Positions 33,596 to 45,254 of a stretch of 64,000 nt of DNA are shown here, piece after piece. This stretch comes from Cryoendolithus antarcticus. Taxonomy: Eukaryota; Ascomycota; Dothideomycetes; Cladosporiales; Cladosporiaceae. The position numbers and the translations under genes were made by a program. Where the stretch lies: the NCBI GenBank assembly GCA_002077065.1, contig NAJO01000042.1, positions 334,493-398,492 on the forward strand, given 5' to 3'. Numbering within the stretch: position 1 is the first letter of the stretch; each line of letters starts with the position of its first letter. The notes below the pieces were generated by a model, which saw only the letters and a program-made list of their open reading frames with translations, searched no databases and was not told where the DNA came from.

Positions 33596-34343
33596 CTACA
33601 ACTCTTTCTTCCGTTCTCTACTCCCACTACTGCCCATCTTCACTGGCTCCCCCTTATTCTCTCCCATTACAACCTTCCCTGTCTCCAACGTCCACAACGC
33701 CACAACAGCCTCACTCACCATTGCAATCACGCTCGTGCACGCAATCCACCATAGCTGCACACTGATACTCCCTAGCGGCGCTTTCGGGAAACTCAGGAGC
33801 CACTCAACTTGGTACGGCACCCAGCCTTGCGGCAGCCAGAAGAGCGGCTGCTTCGCGAAGTACATCTGCAGGAGGAATCGGGCGCCTGTCGTGCCTAGCC
33901 ATCGGAGGAGCTTGACGGCGCGGTCGAAGTTCGTGCGGAAGGACTGGATGTTCGCAGCTATGAAGGTCTACGTCAGTACCACGATCAAGCTGAAAGCAGC
34001 AAGGCAATCTGTACCATTCTTGTCATACTCGTCCTTCTTCTTATCGTGCTGCCGTCGTAGCTTCGCCCACTTCGCGAAGTCATCTTGCGCAGACGTGTTC
34101 GTCATTTCTCGGTTCAGCTTGACGACTTCGCTACGAAGGGAGAGATTCGAGGCAGCTTGTCGCGACTGGAGCGTTGGAAGCTTGGTGTAGATTCGCCATA
34201 GCTAGAGATATGTCAGTATCGTCGGCCCATGCTGTCTGAGTCGGTTTGCGCCGCACCAGCTCGTTGATCGTACTCGCGCCTACAGTGTTGACAAGGTGGA
34301 TGAGCAGCTGGAAGCCGAAGATGACTACGAGGAGGGAGATCAT
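33596..34343 (-). CDS. GET1: Tail-anchored protein insertion receptor Get1
   Basis: Three exons, 34343-34257, 34201-34015 and 33957-33596, with introns at 34256-34202 and 34014-33958, giving 211 residues (yeast Get1 is 235). [20 protein letters not shown] is the first membrane segment. The cytosolic coiled coil includes [34 protein letters not shown] and KKKDEYDKN. The C-terminal part has [35 protein letters not shown] and the last membrane segment, as in other ascomycete Get1 proteins. Get1 with Get2 is the ER receptor for the Get3 ATPase delivering tail-anchored proteins. It is divergent from ECT1. Confidence 0.93.
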
Positions 34344-34670
34344 GTTTGCAACCGAGAGTCCTGTACATCGACCATGCGCGTCTGTACAAAGGTATATATT
34401 CTGCGGGAGTCAACATTTTGGCCCTGAGATCCGACCACTTGGGTGTGACGTCGCCTGTGCCCCGCCTCACGTGGCTGTGCACCGTACCCTCCACTGCTCA
34501 GACATCGGTCACATGCCAGCACCTCGAGCAGATCTACATACTTTCAAGCTTCTGGTGAGTGATTTTGTTCCGTACAAACTCAGGCTTTGCCATATGACAG
34601 TCGCAATCATCGCTATCTCACCACCCATGACCACAGCTCATTCATTGGTACACCGGTAGCCTCAGCAGTC
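34344..34670. promoter_or_regulatory. Shared divergent promoter GET1 / ECT1
   Basis: A 327-base spacer separates the start codons of two ER-membrane genes read in opposite directions, so they probably share a promoter. No specific site is recognised. Confidence 0.5.
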
Positions 34671-36266
34671 ATGGCGCCCAAGATGTAACATAGCCCTTGA
34701 AGACTGTATCGAGTCGCAAAGCTAACTCGACTCCATAGAGATCCAGAAGTCGGCTGCACTATCCCCGAACCCGGTGAATGGCCCGTTGACCCCCAGGACG
34801 ATGTCGAAGCCCGCGATGACCGACTCTGGATTGACGGCTGCTTCGACTTCTTCCACCATGGCCATGCGGGCGTCATGCTGCAAGCCCGTCGCTTGGGAGA
34901 CTCGCTGCTTGTGGGCATACACTCGGATGAAGAGATCCTCAAGCACAAAGGGCCTACAGTTATGAATCTCGAGGAGCGCGTAGCAGCGGTGAATGCCTGT
35001 CGTTTCAGCACATTATGTGTGCCGAGCTCGCCGTACGTTACGAGTCTACCCTGGATCGATCATTACGGCTGCAAGTACGTCGTACACGGCGATGATATCA
35101 CTAGCGACGCGAACGGAGAGGATGCGTATCGGTTTGTGAAGAAAGCCGGGCGAATGAAGATCGTCAAACGGACGCCTTACATTAGCACGACAGACTTGGT
35201 TGGGAGGATGTTGCTCGTGACGAAGGACCATCACATCAAGAGCTTGACGGACTATCTGTCTGGCAGGGAGGGCATCGGTAGCGACGATGAACGAGGAGAG
35301 CGCGGTAAGGCCGCGCAACAGCGGATACGAGAGTATGCTTGTGCGCCAAACGGCATAGATCCCTATGTGGCGGTGTGGAAGTTCAAGCCAAAACATCGAC
35401 CCATAGAACGAAGACGAAGTAGCGCTGCAGGTCTTCTCAAAGGAGTGAACGGTCTAAATCTCCACGACTTGGGCAAGGGCAGCTATACCTCGATCGTGGA
35501 CGGGATGGGTCCAAAACCCGGCCAACGCATAGTCTACGTAGACGGCAGCTTCGACCTGTTCTCCTCTGGCCAGATCACCTTTCTCAAAACCGTGTATGAC
35601 CTCGAAAACAAGCTCGGCCAAGACCGCGACTGGTACTCTCCCTCAGCAACACAACAGCGCATTACAGACACAGGCTCCGACTACCCTCCCGCATACATAA
35701 TCGCCGGCCTCCACGACGACGACATAGTAAACCACTACAAAGGCCTGAATTACCCCATAATGAACATTCTCGAGCGCGGACTGTGCGTCGTGCAGTGCAA
35801 ATACATCCACAGCGTCATCTTCTCAGCACCCTTCACGCCGTCAATAAGCTTTCTCAGCTCCCTGCCTGCTCTCAATACCTCCGATACCACAGCAGGAGTG
35901 CAACACCCAGACGCAGTCTACCACGGCCCTACATCCTTCCTCCCCTCGCCAACGGACGTCTACGCAGACGCAAAAGCGATCAACATTTTCCACCAAACGC
36001 CCTCGCATCAATTCGCGGACGTGAATGCAGAGCATATCGTCAAGCGGATATGGGCGAAGCGCACAGAGTTTGAGGAACGACAGAAGCGAAAGGGAGTGAA
36101 AAGTGTCGCGGAGGCGGAGGCTGCGCGACAGGAGGCCGAGGCGTTGAGATTAGAGAGGAGAGATACACTTGAAAGGTTGGAGGCGCCGAGGAAGAAACAG
36201 GAGGAGATCAAGAGGAAGAAGTTGGAGAGGAGTTGGAGTGAGATTGAGAAACAGTTCGGCGCTTGA
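34671..36266 (+). CDS. ECT1: Ethanolamine-phosphate cytidylyltransferase
   Basis: Two exons, 34671-34684 (MAPK plus two bases) and 34739-36266, with the intron at 34685-34738 having the branch CTAAC, giving 513 residues. Near residue 30-50 is the first nucleotidyltransferase signature DGCFDFFHHGHAGVMLQARR with the HxGH catalytic motif, then LLVGIHSDEEI and VHGDDI. A second, related domain begins at about residue 285 with IVYVDGSFDLFSSGQITFLK, in which HxGH is replaced by SSGQ. The C-terminus is a charged coiled coil (about 440-513). The enzyme makes CDP-ethanolamine in the Kennedy pathway of phosphatidylethanolamine. The degenerate second domain is usual in fungi. Confidence 0.93.
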
Positions 36267-37230
36267 AGGAATTCGGTCGGGGGTTGGAGTGGTCTGACGT
36301 TTGTGAGGGCTGTCGTGCGGACTTCGCCGCGGCCATCGTGACTTCGCAGCATCTCTAGCGGATATGAAATGATGCTATGCGTGAGCTTCAATGTGACTCT
36401 CGTGCATGTGGTGGAATACAACGGGACGGCATGGGCATCCGCCGACGAAGCGGATTACTTGAACACCTGTTCACGATATCCGTCCGACCGCAAGGCCTCT
36501 CTTCATCAAAAACAACGCACGTCGGTATGGTCGGCATGGCGATGTGTCCTGCAGAAGTTCACGATTGAGCCGTTGGACCATGGGGAAAATCAGCAAGCCC
36601 TGTCGACGGTAAGCACTTATTCGCGAGTCGCAGGTCCGAGACAACATCAAGTCAAGCTCGAAATCCTTAGTCCTATCCACCACCCACATCGATACTCCAG
36701 GGCAGGATGCTTACTCTACCTTGGAGCAGTATGGAATCACGCTGCGTGACCTCACTTTCCTCAAGCCGGCTATGTCTCTCCACCGCTCTGCAAGCCACTA
36801 GCAGCTATCTCTTATTCCCGACAAAGCTACCAGCAAAACGCAACGCCTACGGTCCGCTGTACCAGACATCGGAAATACGGTCAAGCCCACTTCATTGTCT
36901 GCGTTGCACGTTAGCAGCCGCTGGCTCTACGACTACTGCGCAAGGACGTCACTTGCCCGCCAGTCCACATTGCCTATCAACTTCATCAAAGCCCTTGATC
37001 GTCGACGTGACGGCGACATGTCGATCTGTGACTGTCGTGACGAGGTGCGATGATTATCCATGCATGGCTTCGATGCAGACTTAACTGCGACGATCAGTAG
37101 TCGAGGTAGACTGTGGTAAGTATATCAATGTCCTTCTCCGTTCAAGCCCCCTATGCCGTTCTGTCACCATTGCCTCCGTATGAAGCTTCTCTACGACGCT
37201 CCTAGCTGAAAAAGCCACCCGAAACCCTTC
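36267..37230. other. Intergenic region
   Basis: About 960 bases. Several short open frames occur at 36369-36800, but alternative splicings give no product I recognise, so no gene is called. The right end is the GH76 promoter. Confidence 0.45.
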
Positions 37231-38355
37231 ATGGCGCCACAAACGCTCTCCAAGTCACGCGCAGCTCTTGCACTCGGCCTGTCAACTCTCCCATTAGCAG
37301 CCCGTGCAGCCACTCGCTCAGACTACATCAGCAACGCCCTCAATGCCACAGACGTCTTGAACCAGAACTGGTATGACTCTACAAACGGTCTCTGGCAAGA
37401 CCTCTGGTGGAACTCAGCGAACGCCTTGACCGCCCTCGCCGACCTTGCAGCCATTGACAGCGACTTCATCCCTACAGCCTCGAATTACTTCCAAAGGACG
37501 TATAACGCAGCGCCGGCGTCAAATGGCGGCACATTGCTGAATGACTACTACGGTAAGCCGGCCGCAGATCGCCAAGGCTTTTGCTGGACCTCAAGTCACT
37601 AACATTCGCAGACGACGAAGCCTGGTGGGCCCTCGGGTGGATCGCCGCTTTCGACATCACCCAAGACATCAACTACCTCTCCACCGCGCGCTCGATCTTC
37701 CAAGATCTCACCATCGGCCTAGACGCGAGCTGTGGCGGCCAATGTTGGAGCAAAGACTGCGACTACATCGGCTCGATAAATAACGAGCTTTTCCTCGCCG
37801 TCGTAGCGTCTCTCGCACACCGCTCCCCGAACGACGGCACAGACTACCGCACCTACGCTATCAATCAAGCGGACTGGCTAATTCATCATTCCGGTCTACA
37901 GAACTCCCATAACCTGTTCGTAGACTGCTTAGATCCATCAACGCGTGCGCCGGGAAGTCATACGACGGTGGCGCCTTCTCTGCGCGCTTGTCGAGCTCTA
38001 CCAACTTGCCTCCGACACCTTGTACCTCGACACCGCGGACTCAATTGCCCATGGCGCGCTGCTACACCTTACATACACCAGCATCTTGACCAAGCCCGGA
38101 TATCCTGGTCCACCTGATGCGACCGCAGCGCAATGCAAAGGCGTGTTTGTGCGGAATCTGACGAAGCTGCAGAGCGTAAGGCCGGATGGGGATTATGTCA
38201 CATTCTTACAACGGAACGCGGATAGTGTTCGGGATAAGGATCGGGAGGGGGATGGGGAGATCGGGCCGGATTGGCAGGGTCCTTTGTTTGATGCGAATAT
38301 GACTAGTCAAAGTAGTGTGATTAATTGTCTTGTAGCTGCGGCGGCTGTGAGCTAG
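37231..38355 (+). pseudogene. GH76 alpha-1,6-mannanase (Dcw1/Dfg5-type), frameshifted
   Basis: Exon 1 is 37231-37552 with a signal peptide (LALGLSTLPLAARAA). The intron at 37553-37611 falls inside the catalytic YYDDEAWWALGW, whose two aspartates are kept. The frame runs through NNELFLAVVASLAHR to DCLDPSTRAPGSHTT, then similarity jumps to the next frame at ALVELYQLASDTLYLDTADS and continues to NADSV..., QSSVINCLVAAAA and the stop at 38353-38355. The block normally between, WTYNQG, is absent, which suggests a deletion of about 20 bases near 37965-37985. VDCL and STR also replace expected VDGL and STC. GH76 proteins trim mannan or cross-link GPI proteins to the wall. No intron explains the gap. 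Confidence 0.7.
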
Positions 38356-38453
38356 GAGGCTGGCCGAAGGACTTGATTGTGATGAGTGTTGATGATCTTA
38401 CGTGTTTGGGAACAGAAATTGTAGATAACGCCGCTTGAGCGATGCATGATACA

Positions 38454-40080
38454 CTATGCTTTACTCATGAGATCCACATCCTCCGGCCTGTAGTGATCAG
38501 CTACAATCCGGTAGAGGTAGCTCGGGGCGTGGCCGCCGAGGTTGGTGATATACAGATCGATCAGGTCGGCGCTCACGTGGTCGAAAATTGGGTTCGAGAC
38601 TGTCAGTGAGTCAACTAGCTCGCCGTCCGCGTAGTCGATCTGGGATGTGGTCAGTGCCGGTGATAATGATGCAGTCGATGGAGAGACGTACGACTTTACT
38701 TGGATCACCCCACTCGATCAGCTCGGCAGTATCGAAGGGATACACTGGCGAGAGCTTGTAGATGCCGCTAAGCACAACTACAGGTACGCGATGTGCGCGA
38801 GCTGCAAGAGCGATTGTGCTGCTACCTGATGCAGCGAGGAGGGAGCCGTTGGCGAGGACCTGTCCGAACAAACGTCAGTGACTGCTGAAATGATAAAGAC
38901 AAGGACTAAGCACGAACCGTGTGGGGGGCCAGTATGACTTTGTTGATCCGGGACATGAGCGCAAAGACAGCGGAGTCCGGGATCATTATGACTGTGGTGC
39001 CGAGAGCAGTCAGGGGCTTGAAGCTCTCCTCGGGCTGCGCTTGACGTATCAGTATAAGCAGTCTTCAACAGGGAATGCGAGACCCACCTCGCCGGTACCA
39101 TCACTTGGCCGTGAACCATTGACTATGGTACTGTGAGTGGCTTGATGATCGTTCGGCCACGTCTCGGCGACCACTACTGTGAATTTTCGCTTTCGTGCTG
39201 CGGCCGCCAGGAATCTTTGCACTGTCTGACTACTTGTGTTGATTAAGATGATTTCGCCTGCATGTATGTGATCGAGTGCTGACTCGGCGATTTGTGAGTC
39301 CACCACGTCCAGCTCGTCTAGGAGCTCGCGGATCGATGATAAAATCTCGGACTTGAGATCGATCGTTTCAGACGTGGTTGTGTTGAGAGCAACTTTGCCT
39401 TTCGTTGGCGTCGAAGGGATAGGAGTCGATGTGCCAGTCACTGGTGGTGTGTTTCGCGCTGAGCCAGGCTGTTGGAAAAGCCCGAACAGAGAGCCTGCAT
39501 GCGCAGCTGCCAGCGCGGGTCGTTGCTGCTGCTGCTGCTCTACCAGGGATAGATCCGAGAAAGATTGAATCAAGGGCGTCGAGTCGTTGCTAGAGTCACC
39601 AGATCCAAAGCGGGAGTGAAACGAGGCTGGCAGCGCTGAGCTCTGATGCAGAGGACTAAAGCTCGAGATCGTGGAATTCAGTGCCGGTCGATGCAGCTCT
39701 CGCATCCCACCACTCGATGGACTCGCCACTTCACTCTCCGGCTCCGCTGATGCCTCCTCAGCAACCTCTCGGATGATGCCCAATACCCGGCGTACGATAT
39801 TGCCGACGGCCATCTCCCGGGGTTGGGCAGAGATGAGTCGCCGCCCAACACTGCGGACGCGTTTGATCAGGACTTGAACATCGCGCACGCGTTCCTGTCC
39901 GATGACTCGGAGGAGTAAGTGAGCTGTTGCAAGGGCGCATTGTCGTGAATTTCGGATCTGGCGGCGTTGAAGGAGACTGACGAGCAGTTCGATACCGGAT
40001 TCGATGGAGTTGTTCTTGCTGGCTTTGAGGAAGGTGGCGAGGGTGGGCGTTGTCCCGAAGGAGCTGACCGCGGATGGCAT
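38454..40080 (-). CDS. GCD7: Translation initiation factor eIF2B subunit beta
   Basis: Four exons, 40080-39088, 39034-38918, 38859-38692 and 38639-38454, with introns of 53, 58 and 52 nt, all phase 0, giving 487 residues. The C-terminal regulatory fold has ILINTSSQTVQRFLAAAA, FTVVVAETWPND, TTVIMIPDSAVFALMSRINK, VLANGSLLAASGSSTIALAA and the final NPIFDHVSADLIDLYITNLG, all diagnostic of the eIF2B alpha/beta/delta family; the NP.FD.. end and overall length favour beta. The middle contains a Ser/Thr/Pro-rich insertion with a Gln run. eIF2B exchanges GDP for GTP on eIF2 and is the target of phospho-eIF2 in general amino-acid control. Confidence 0.92.
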
Positions 40081-40751
40081 AGTGCTCCTCGACCCGGCGA
40101 TTGCAAGTCACAAGTATCGCTCGTACTGTCAAGTAGTGAATCTGTGTGCTGGCCCACAAGGCTGTCCGTCGAAGCCAGTGAAATCGACACTGTGTCGTTG
40201 GTGAATGTGTGATAAGCAGTGGTCTGGTCAAGCTTATGCCGGCAGGTAAAGAGGCAGATCTGGTTCGCTGAATACGGACACGATTGTTCAATTTTGGTAC
40301 ATATATTGAAGCGGTACACTCATATGTTCTGTTCGATATGACTCGCTTTTGTTGCACATTTCTCGGCACTCGGACCTCCTGCACAATCTGTGACATAACA
40401 GCTGCACCTACATCGTATGAGCCTCTACCATTGCCATACATCACACCTTTGGTGTATTATCTCTTAGCGAGCGACCGTAGCCGACGTTGTCGTCAATCAA
40501 ATAAGATAGATAGGGTGTTCGGTTCTACTACGACGCAGAGATTGGCCGTAGCTGCCGTACGAAAGCGATCCTTCGACCAGCCAGCCACCCGAGGCTGCAC
40601 AATTCCACCGCGGACTTCCACATGCTTCATGAACAGCGCCAGATGCGAACGTAGAGGAGACTGGTGATCGATCAGTCACGATTCACGACCTAATTGGACG
40701 ATACGTGGGCGATCGCTGCGACAATTGTGACCAGACGAGGTCCAACAGGAC
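40081..40751. promoter_or_regulatory. Divergent promoter GCD7 / NEM1
   Basis: A 671-base spacer between divergent starts. No gene or specific site is recognised. Confidence 0.45.
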
Positions 40752-42488
40752 ATGAACAGCCTCAACATCCTTTCCGGCTTCAGCGGCACCCCTCCCTCGA
40801 CTCCTCCTTCTTCGCGATCAAGGACGGGAAGCTCTGCCGATCCAGAGAGCGAGAACAAGAACGAAGAACGCGACAACACCGCGAACCCGGATCGTCTGTC
40901 AGGGAAGCTAGACGAGAAGCTGCCCTGGGCCGGACGGGCGCGGACCAAGGACGATGTAGATGGCGCACGCGACGTGGAGATTAAGCAAGAGGCGGCAGAC
41001 GAGGACGAGAGGACGCCTTTGCTATCGAAGCACGCCACAGAGGAGCAGCGCAGCAGCTGGCGACTGCATCGAAGGCTAGCCGAGGCGATCATTGATAGTG
41101 CTGTCACGGTGGTGCGCGTTGTCTACACAGCACTGTCTGCGCCGAAGAGATGGGTGGTCGCATGCTTCTATAACGAGCAGGGACAGTTCAGCGCTGTCAT
41201 GCCGTTCCGGCAGTTCCGCGCTCTTATGGGTGGTAAGCGATCTAGGAAGAGGGAGCCGCCAATGCCTGCAGCTGGGAGCGATGAGATCAAAGTGTCAGCG
41301 GGTAGACGCTCGACATCAGCAGTACAGGAAGTCTCAGAGAAGGACGAGAAGGCTATACCTAGGACCCAACAGCGACGCTCACCCCGCAGATCGCCTTCGA
41401 ACTCGAGTATATCCAGTGCGACTACCGCAGATATGACTTCGGAAGGCGAGCCAGAAACGGACGCAGACAAGCCATCCGACAGTCCATCACGAAACACAAG
41501 ATCCAAAACACCAACAGTCAAAGACGAGATCAACCCACAAAAGAAGTCTATCCGAATAAAGCTACACGCGCCAACAGACACTCAACGACAGCATCGGCAA
41601 CGTCCACAGTCGCCCGCTTCCGCTACATCAGAGCTTGCACAATCTCTCAAGTCACTCATAGCGTCTCCATTGTCCCAGCATCTCAAGTCACTCACGCGGT
41701 ACCCTCGACTTCCCACACCACCACGCCCTCTGGTCCCACGGCGGCAGCCATCATACTCTCTTCTCGCTCCAACGCCTACAAATCAGCCTCGAAAGACACT
41801 TGTGATTGATCTAGATGAGACTTTGATCCACAGCATGGCCAAAGGCGGTCGCATGTCGCAAGGCCACATGGTCGAAGTGCGGCTGACGCAACCAACGGCG
41901 AACCCGGTCACTTCCATCGTCGGATCGGCAGGCGTTTCCTCAAACGCAACAACTACTATACCCATCCTATACTACGTCCACGAGCGGCCTTACGTGCACG
42001 AATTCCTACGCAAGGTAGCGAAATGGTACAATCTCGTTATCTTCACGGCTAGCGTGCAGGAATACGCAGACCCAGTCATAGATTATCTGGAGAGGGAGAG
42101 GAAATATTTCAGTGCGAGGTACTATCGACAGCATTGTACTTGGCGGGCTGGGGCGTATGTGAAGGATCTGGGTGTTGTGGAGGGGGATCTGGGCAGGGTG
42201 GTGATTTTGGATAACAGTCCGATGAGCTATGTGTTTCATGAAGGTAAGTGCTAACTCCACCACCCACTCGGATTGCATCGGTGGACGCTCAGCGACTGAC
42301 GATGTCCAGATAATGCGCTGCCTATTGAAGGGTGGATTTCGGATCCCACTGATCGCGAGTTGCTACACTTGATTGCGCTGCTAGAGGGATTACAGTACGC
42401 GACCGATGTGAGAGCTATTCTGGCTCTGCGGCAGGGGATGCTGGGTACCAGTCAGGGTACTGGGCCTGGCTTTGCTGCGCAAGCGTAG
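40752..42488 (+). CDS. NEM1: Nem1-type HAD phosphatase (CTD/Dullard family)
   Basis: Two exons, 40752-42243 and 42310-42488, with the intron at 42244-42309, giving 556 residues. The catalytic signature KTLVIDLDETLIHS (DxDxT) lies near residue 355. HERPYVHEFLRKVAKWYNLV, IFTASVQEYADPVID and VILDNSPMSYVFHEDNALPI complete the FCP1/Dullard domain, and the end is short as in Nem1. A long Ser/Thr/Arg-rich N-terminus carries a hydrophobic region (about residues 110-150). Nem1 with Spo7 dephosphorylates the phosphatidate phosphatase Pah1 at the nuclear-ER membrane. Psr1-like paralogues are alternatives, but the long N-terminus and C-terminal motif favour Nem1. Confidence 0.88.
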
Positions 42489-43040
42489 TATGCTCCAGTG
42501 TTGCACACCAGATGGAAGATAATCGATGTACAGATATGTGTTGATGTATTCGAAACGTATTTGCCCTCGTTGCAGACAGGACTCAGTTGACCCATGTAGA
42601 GACGCAGCCCCCCGGAGCCACTGCAGTCGAAAGACTGACCGAGATCAAACGAGCTAGCATACTGGCCTTGATAACGGTGAGTAATATCGCGCAGGCAAGA
42701 ATTAACAGAGGATGCTGGCAGGAGCGATCAGTTCGAGACGCAACCAGCCGAATGCGGAAGCTCAGTGCAGCGTCTCGCAACACAGTTTGCCCCGCTTTAC
42801 GCAATCCGCCTATTACGTTACACCGAGCTTCAGCAGTCGGACTGTCCGACACAAATGCCATGAACGACATGAAGTTTTCTGCTGCAAGGTAATTGGGCTA
42901 AGTAAAGTAATCGATTTATTTATCCTCTCAACATTGCATTCACATGGACTACTTAGCGGCGGACTAAACAATAGACGTCAAGCAATCTTATAACACTCCT
43001 CACGTACACTCGACTCTACGCCTCGTCGAACGCCAGCGAC
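42489..43040. other. Intergenic spacer
   Basis: About 550 bases with no recognised feature. The right end is the promoter of the Ntn-type acyltransferase gene. Confidence 0.5.
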
Positions 43041-44142
43041 ATGCTGCACGTCACTGCCACCGGCACGCCACACGAGGTACGTCTCAACGACCCAGCTCTG
43101 CCTTCTCCCGGACTGACCACCCTCCTAGATTGGCCACACCCACGGCTCCCTCGCCGCCGCGCAAATCCACCGCACAATCGCCTTCTACAAATCCAAATTC
43201 CTCTCAGACTGCAAACTCTCCTGGTCCGAAGTCCTAACCCTCGCATCAAAATCCATCCCAACGCTCGAACGCCACTGCCCAGCACTCCTCCAAGAACTTC
43301 ACGGCGTCGCGCAAGGCGCAGGTGTGAAGTTCGAAGAGATTCTAGCCCTCAACGTCCGCACCGAGATCGTCTTCGGTTGTTTCGGCGATGGCTGCACGGC
43401 GCTGAGCTGGAAAGTTGGCGAGAAGGGCAGTGATGGGCAGAGCTGGTTGGCGCAGAACTGGGATTGGCAGCCGCAGCAAGGCGAGAATCTAATTCGATTG
43501 ACGATTCAGCAAGAGGACAAGCCCGGGATCAAGATGATCACCGAGGCTGGACTGATCGGGAAGATCGGTTTCAATGATCAGGGTGTTGGCGTGTGTTTGA
43601 ATGCTGTAAAGGCTAAGGGTGTGGGATGGGACAGGCTACCGGTGCATTTGGCGTTGCGGCTGGTGCTGGAGAGTCGGAGTAAGGATGAGGCGGTGGGGAT
43701 GTTGAGGGAGATTGGGGTGGCGGCAGCGTGTCATGTGCTTGTTGCTGATGCAACCGGTGGAGTTGGGTTAGAGTGTTCGCATGTCGACATCAAAGTGCTC
43801 GAACCTGATGCCAAAGGGAGGGTATTTCACTCGAATCACTTCCTGGTGCCGCATGTGGATGGGGTGGACGACACGGTGTTCTGGCAGGATAGTCTGACGA
43901 GGGTTGAGAGGATCCGAGAGTTGGCTGATGGGTTGGGCGAGAGACCCACCAGGGAAGAATTTGAGGGTGTGTTCCGGGATGAGCAGGGACTGCCGGGGGC
44001 GATCTGTAGGGCTGTCAAGGAGGTGGGCGCCAGTGAGACGTTGTTCAGTATTGTCATGGAGCTGAAGGGACGGAAGGCGAGTGTGATTGTTGGACGACCG
44101 ACAGAGCCGAAGGAGAGGTTCGATATGTCATTTGATCAATGA
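43041..44142 (+). CDS. Ntn-type acyltransferase/amidohydrolase (penDE/C45-like)
   Basis: Two exons, 43041-43076 (MLHVTATGTPHE) and 43129-44142, with the intron at 43077-43128, giving 349 residues. IGHTHGSLAAAQIHRTI begins the C45 family fold. The cleavage/nucleophile site is FGDGCTALSW, with Cys101 the expected N-terminal nucleophile after self-processing. LAQNWDWQPQQ and FNDQGVGVCLNAVKAKG are further signatures shared with isopenicillin-N acyltransferase. Fungal relatives outside penicillin producers hydrolyse or transfer amide-linked acyl groups; the substrate is unknown. No C-terminal PTS1 is present (ends SFDQ), unlike penicillin-pathway penDE, so peroxisomal location is not indicated. 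The neighbour to the right is an Asp/Glu-racemase-superfamily enzyme. Confidence 0.85.
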
Positions 44143-44540
44143 ATCGAATCACAGCCAATTGCATCTGCGTCTTCGCGTTTGCTTGACTCAAGCACTGTCT
44201 AGTTATGTTCTCGATCCCTGTCCTTCCCTAGGCTATGCGCACTCCCTCACGTCCACTCCACTATACTCTCGGCCGAGTCGTCGACACCTTGCATGCCAAG
44301 ACTGCCATCACATCGCCGAGCAGATAGGCCATTCGCGCGGCGAGATAAGACTTTACCGCATCCATCATCGCACTTTGGAGCGCGATGCCTCCCTCATCAA
44401 GCTCTTGTACCTGCAGCCGGACAGCCGTGATGCTCTTCGTGATCTACGTAGTTACGATGCGATCCGTACGACAGCGGTAAGTACAGCAAAGTTTCCGTCC
44501 TTTCCTCTGCCAGCGTCTCTCATCTCGTCTCCATTCCACC
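44143..44540. other. Intergenic spacer
   Basis: About 400 bases between two genes read in the same direction. No recognised feature. Confidence 0.5.
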
Positions 44541-45254
44541 ATGGCTCCCAAAGTCAAGCTCGGCATTCTGGTTCCATCCTCCAACACATCCCTCGAGCCT
44601 CTCATCACAGCCATAATCTCCCCATTCCTCAAGACCAACGCCATCTCCGTCCACTTCTCTCGCTTCACAGTCACTTCAATCTCCCTTAAGCCCGACGCAC
44701 TCTCCCAGTTCGAGTTTGGCCCGATTGTTGCAGCTACAAAGCTGCTTGCAGATGCTGAGGTGGACATCATAGGTTGGAGTGGCACGAGCGCTGGATGGCT
44801 CGGGTTTGAGGTCGACGAAGAGCTATGTCGACGGATCACGGATGAGACTGGATTGAAGGCGACGACAAGTGTGCTGGGTCTGAATCGATTGCTGGGACTG
44901 CTTGATGTGGGGAAGGGACGAGGACCAGGTTTGGGCTTCGTGACGCCTTACCTAGACGATGTGCAGGCGAAGATTTTGGAGGTGTATGGGAGAGCAGGCC
45001 TGGATATAAAGGCAGAGAGTCACCTGGGTAAAACGGTGAACGTGGAGTTTGCGAGAGTCGGCGAGGATGTGCTGGACGGGCAGATGGTGGACGCGGTAGC
45101 GAAGCTTGGGGAGGGCAAAAAGGTTGTGTCGACATTCTGTACGAATCTGAGAGCAGCGCAACGCGTGGAGGCGTGGGAAGCGAAGTATGAAGGACTGGTA
45201 GTGCACGACAGTGTAGCTACCGTGGTGTGGAATATGCTCAAGATCACTGCGTAG
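44541..45254 (+). CDS. Asp/Glu-hydantoin racemase superfamily enzyme (maleate isomerase / AMDase-like)
   Basis: A single-exon 237-residue protein, the usual size. The N-terminus LGILVPSSNTSLEPLI is the typical first strand and P-S-(S/A)-N-T loop of maleate isomerase and arylmalonate decarboxylase. The second catalytic loop STFCTNLRA carries the expected cysteine near residue 200. In the first loop the sequence is GWSGTSAGW, so the first active cysteine is replaced, as in arylmalonate decarboxylase, which keeps only the second. Two-cysteine members racemise or isomerise; one-cysteine members decarboxylate or isomerise. The chemistry and substrate here are uncertain. The adjacent amidase-like gene and NCS1 permease suggest a role with amides, hydantoins or related compounds. 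Confidence 0.75.
   Translation: MAPKVKLGILVPSSNTSLEPLITAIISPFLKTNAISVHFSRFTVTSISLKPDALSQFEFGPIVAATKLLADAEVDIIGWSGTSAGWLGFEVDEELCRRITDETGLKATTSVLGLNRLLGLLDVGKGRGPGLGFVTPYLDDVQAKILEVYGRAGLDIKAESHLGKTVNVEFARVGEDVLDGQMVDAVAKLGEGKKVVSTFCTNLRAAQRVEAWEAKYEGLVVHDSVATVVWNMLKITA

Noticed and set aside
36369..37084. Open frames that might form a spliced gene upstream of GH76
   Set aside because: Candidate introns join frames that give no recognisable or consistent protein, and phases conflict with the best-looking downstream frame.
37912..37990. Second intron in the GH76 gene to repair the frame
   Set aside because: Available GT/AG pairs give introns of only 13 bases or fail to restore the conserved block.
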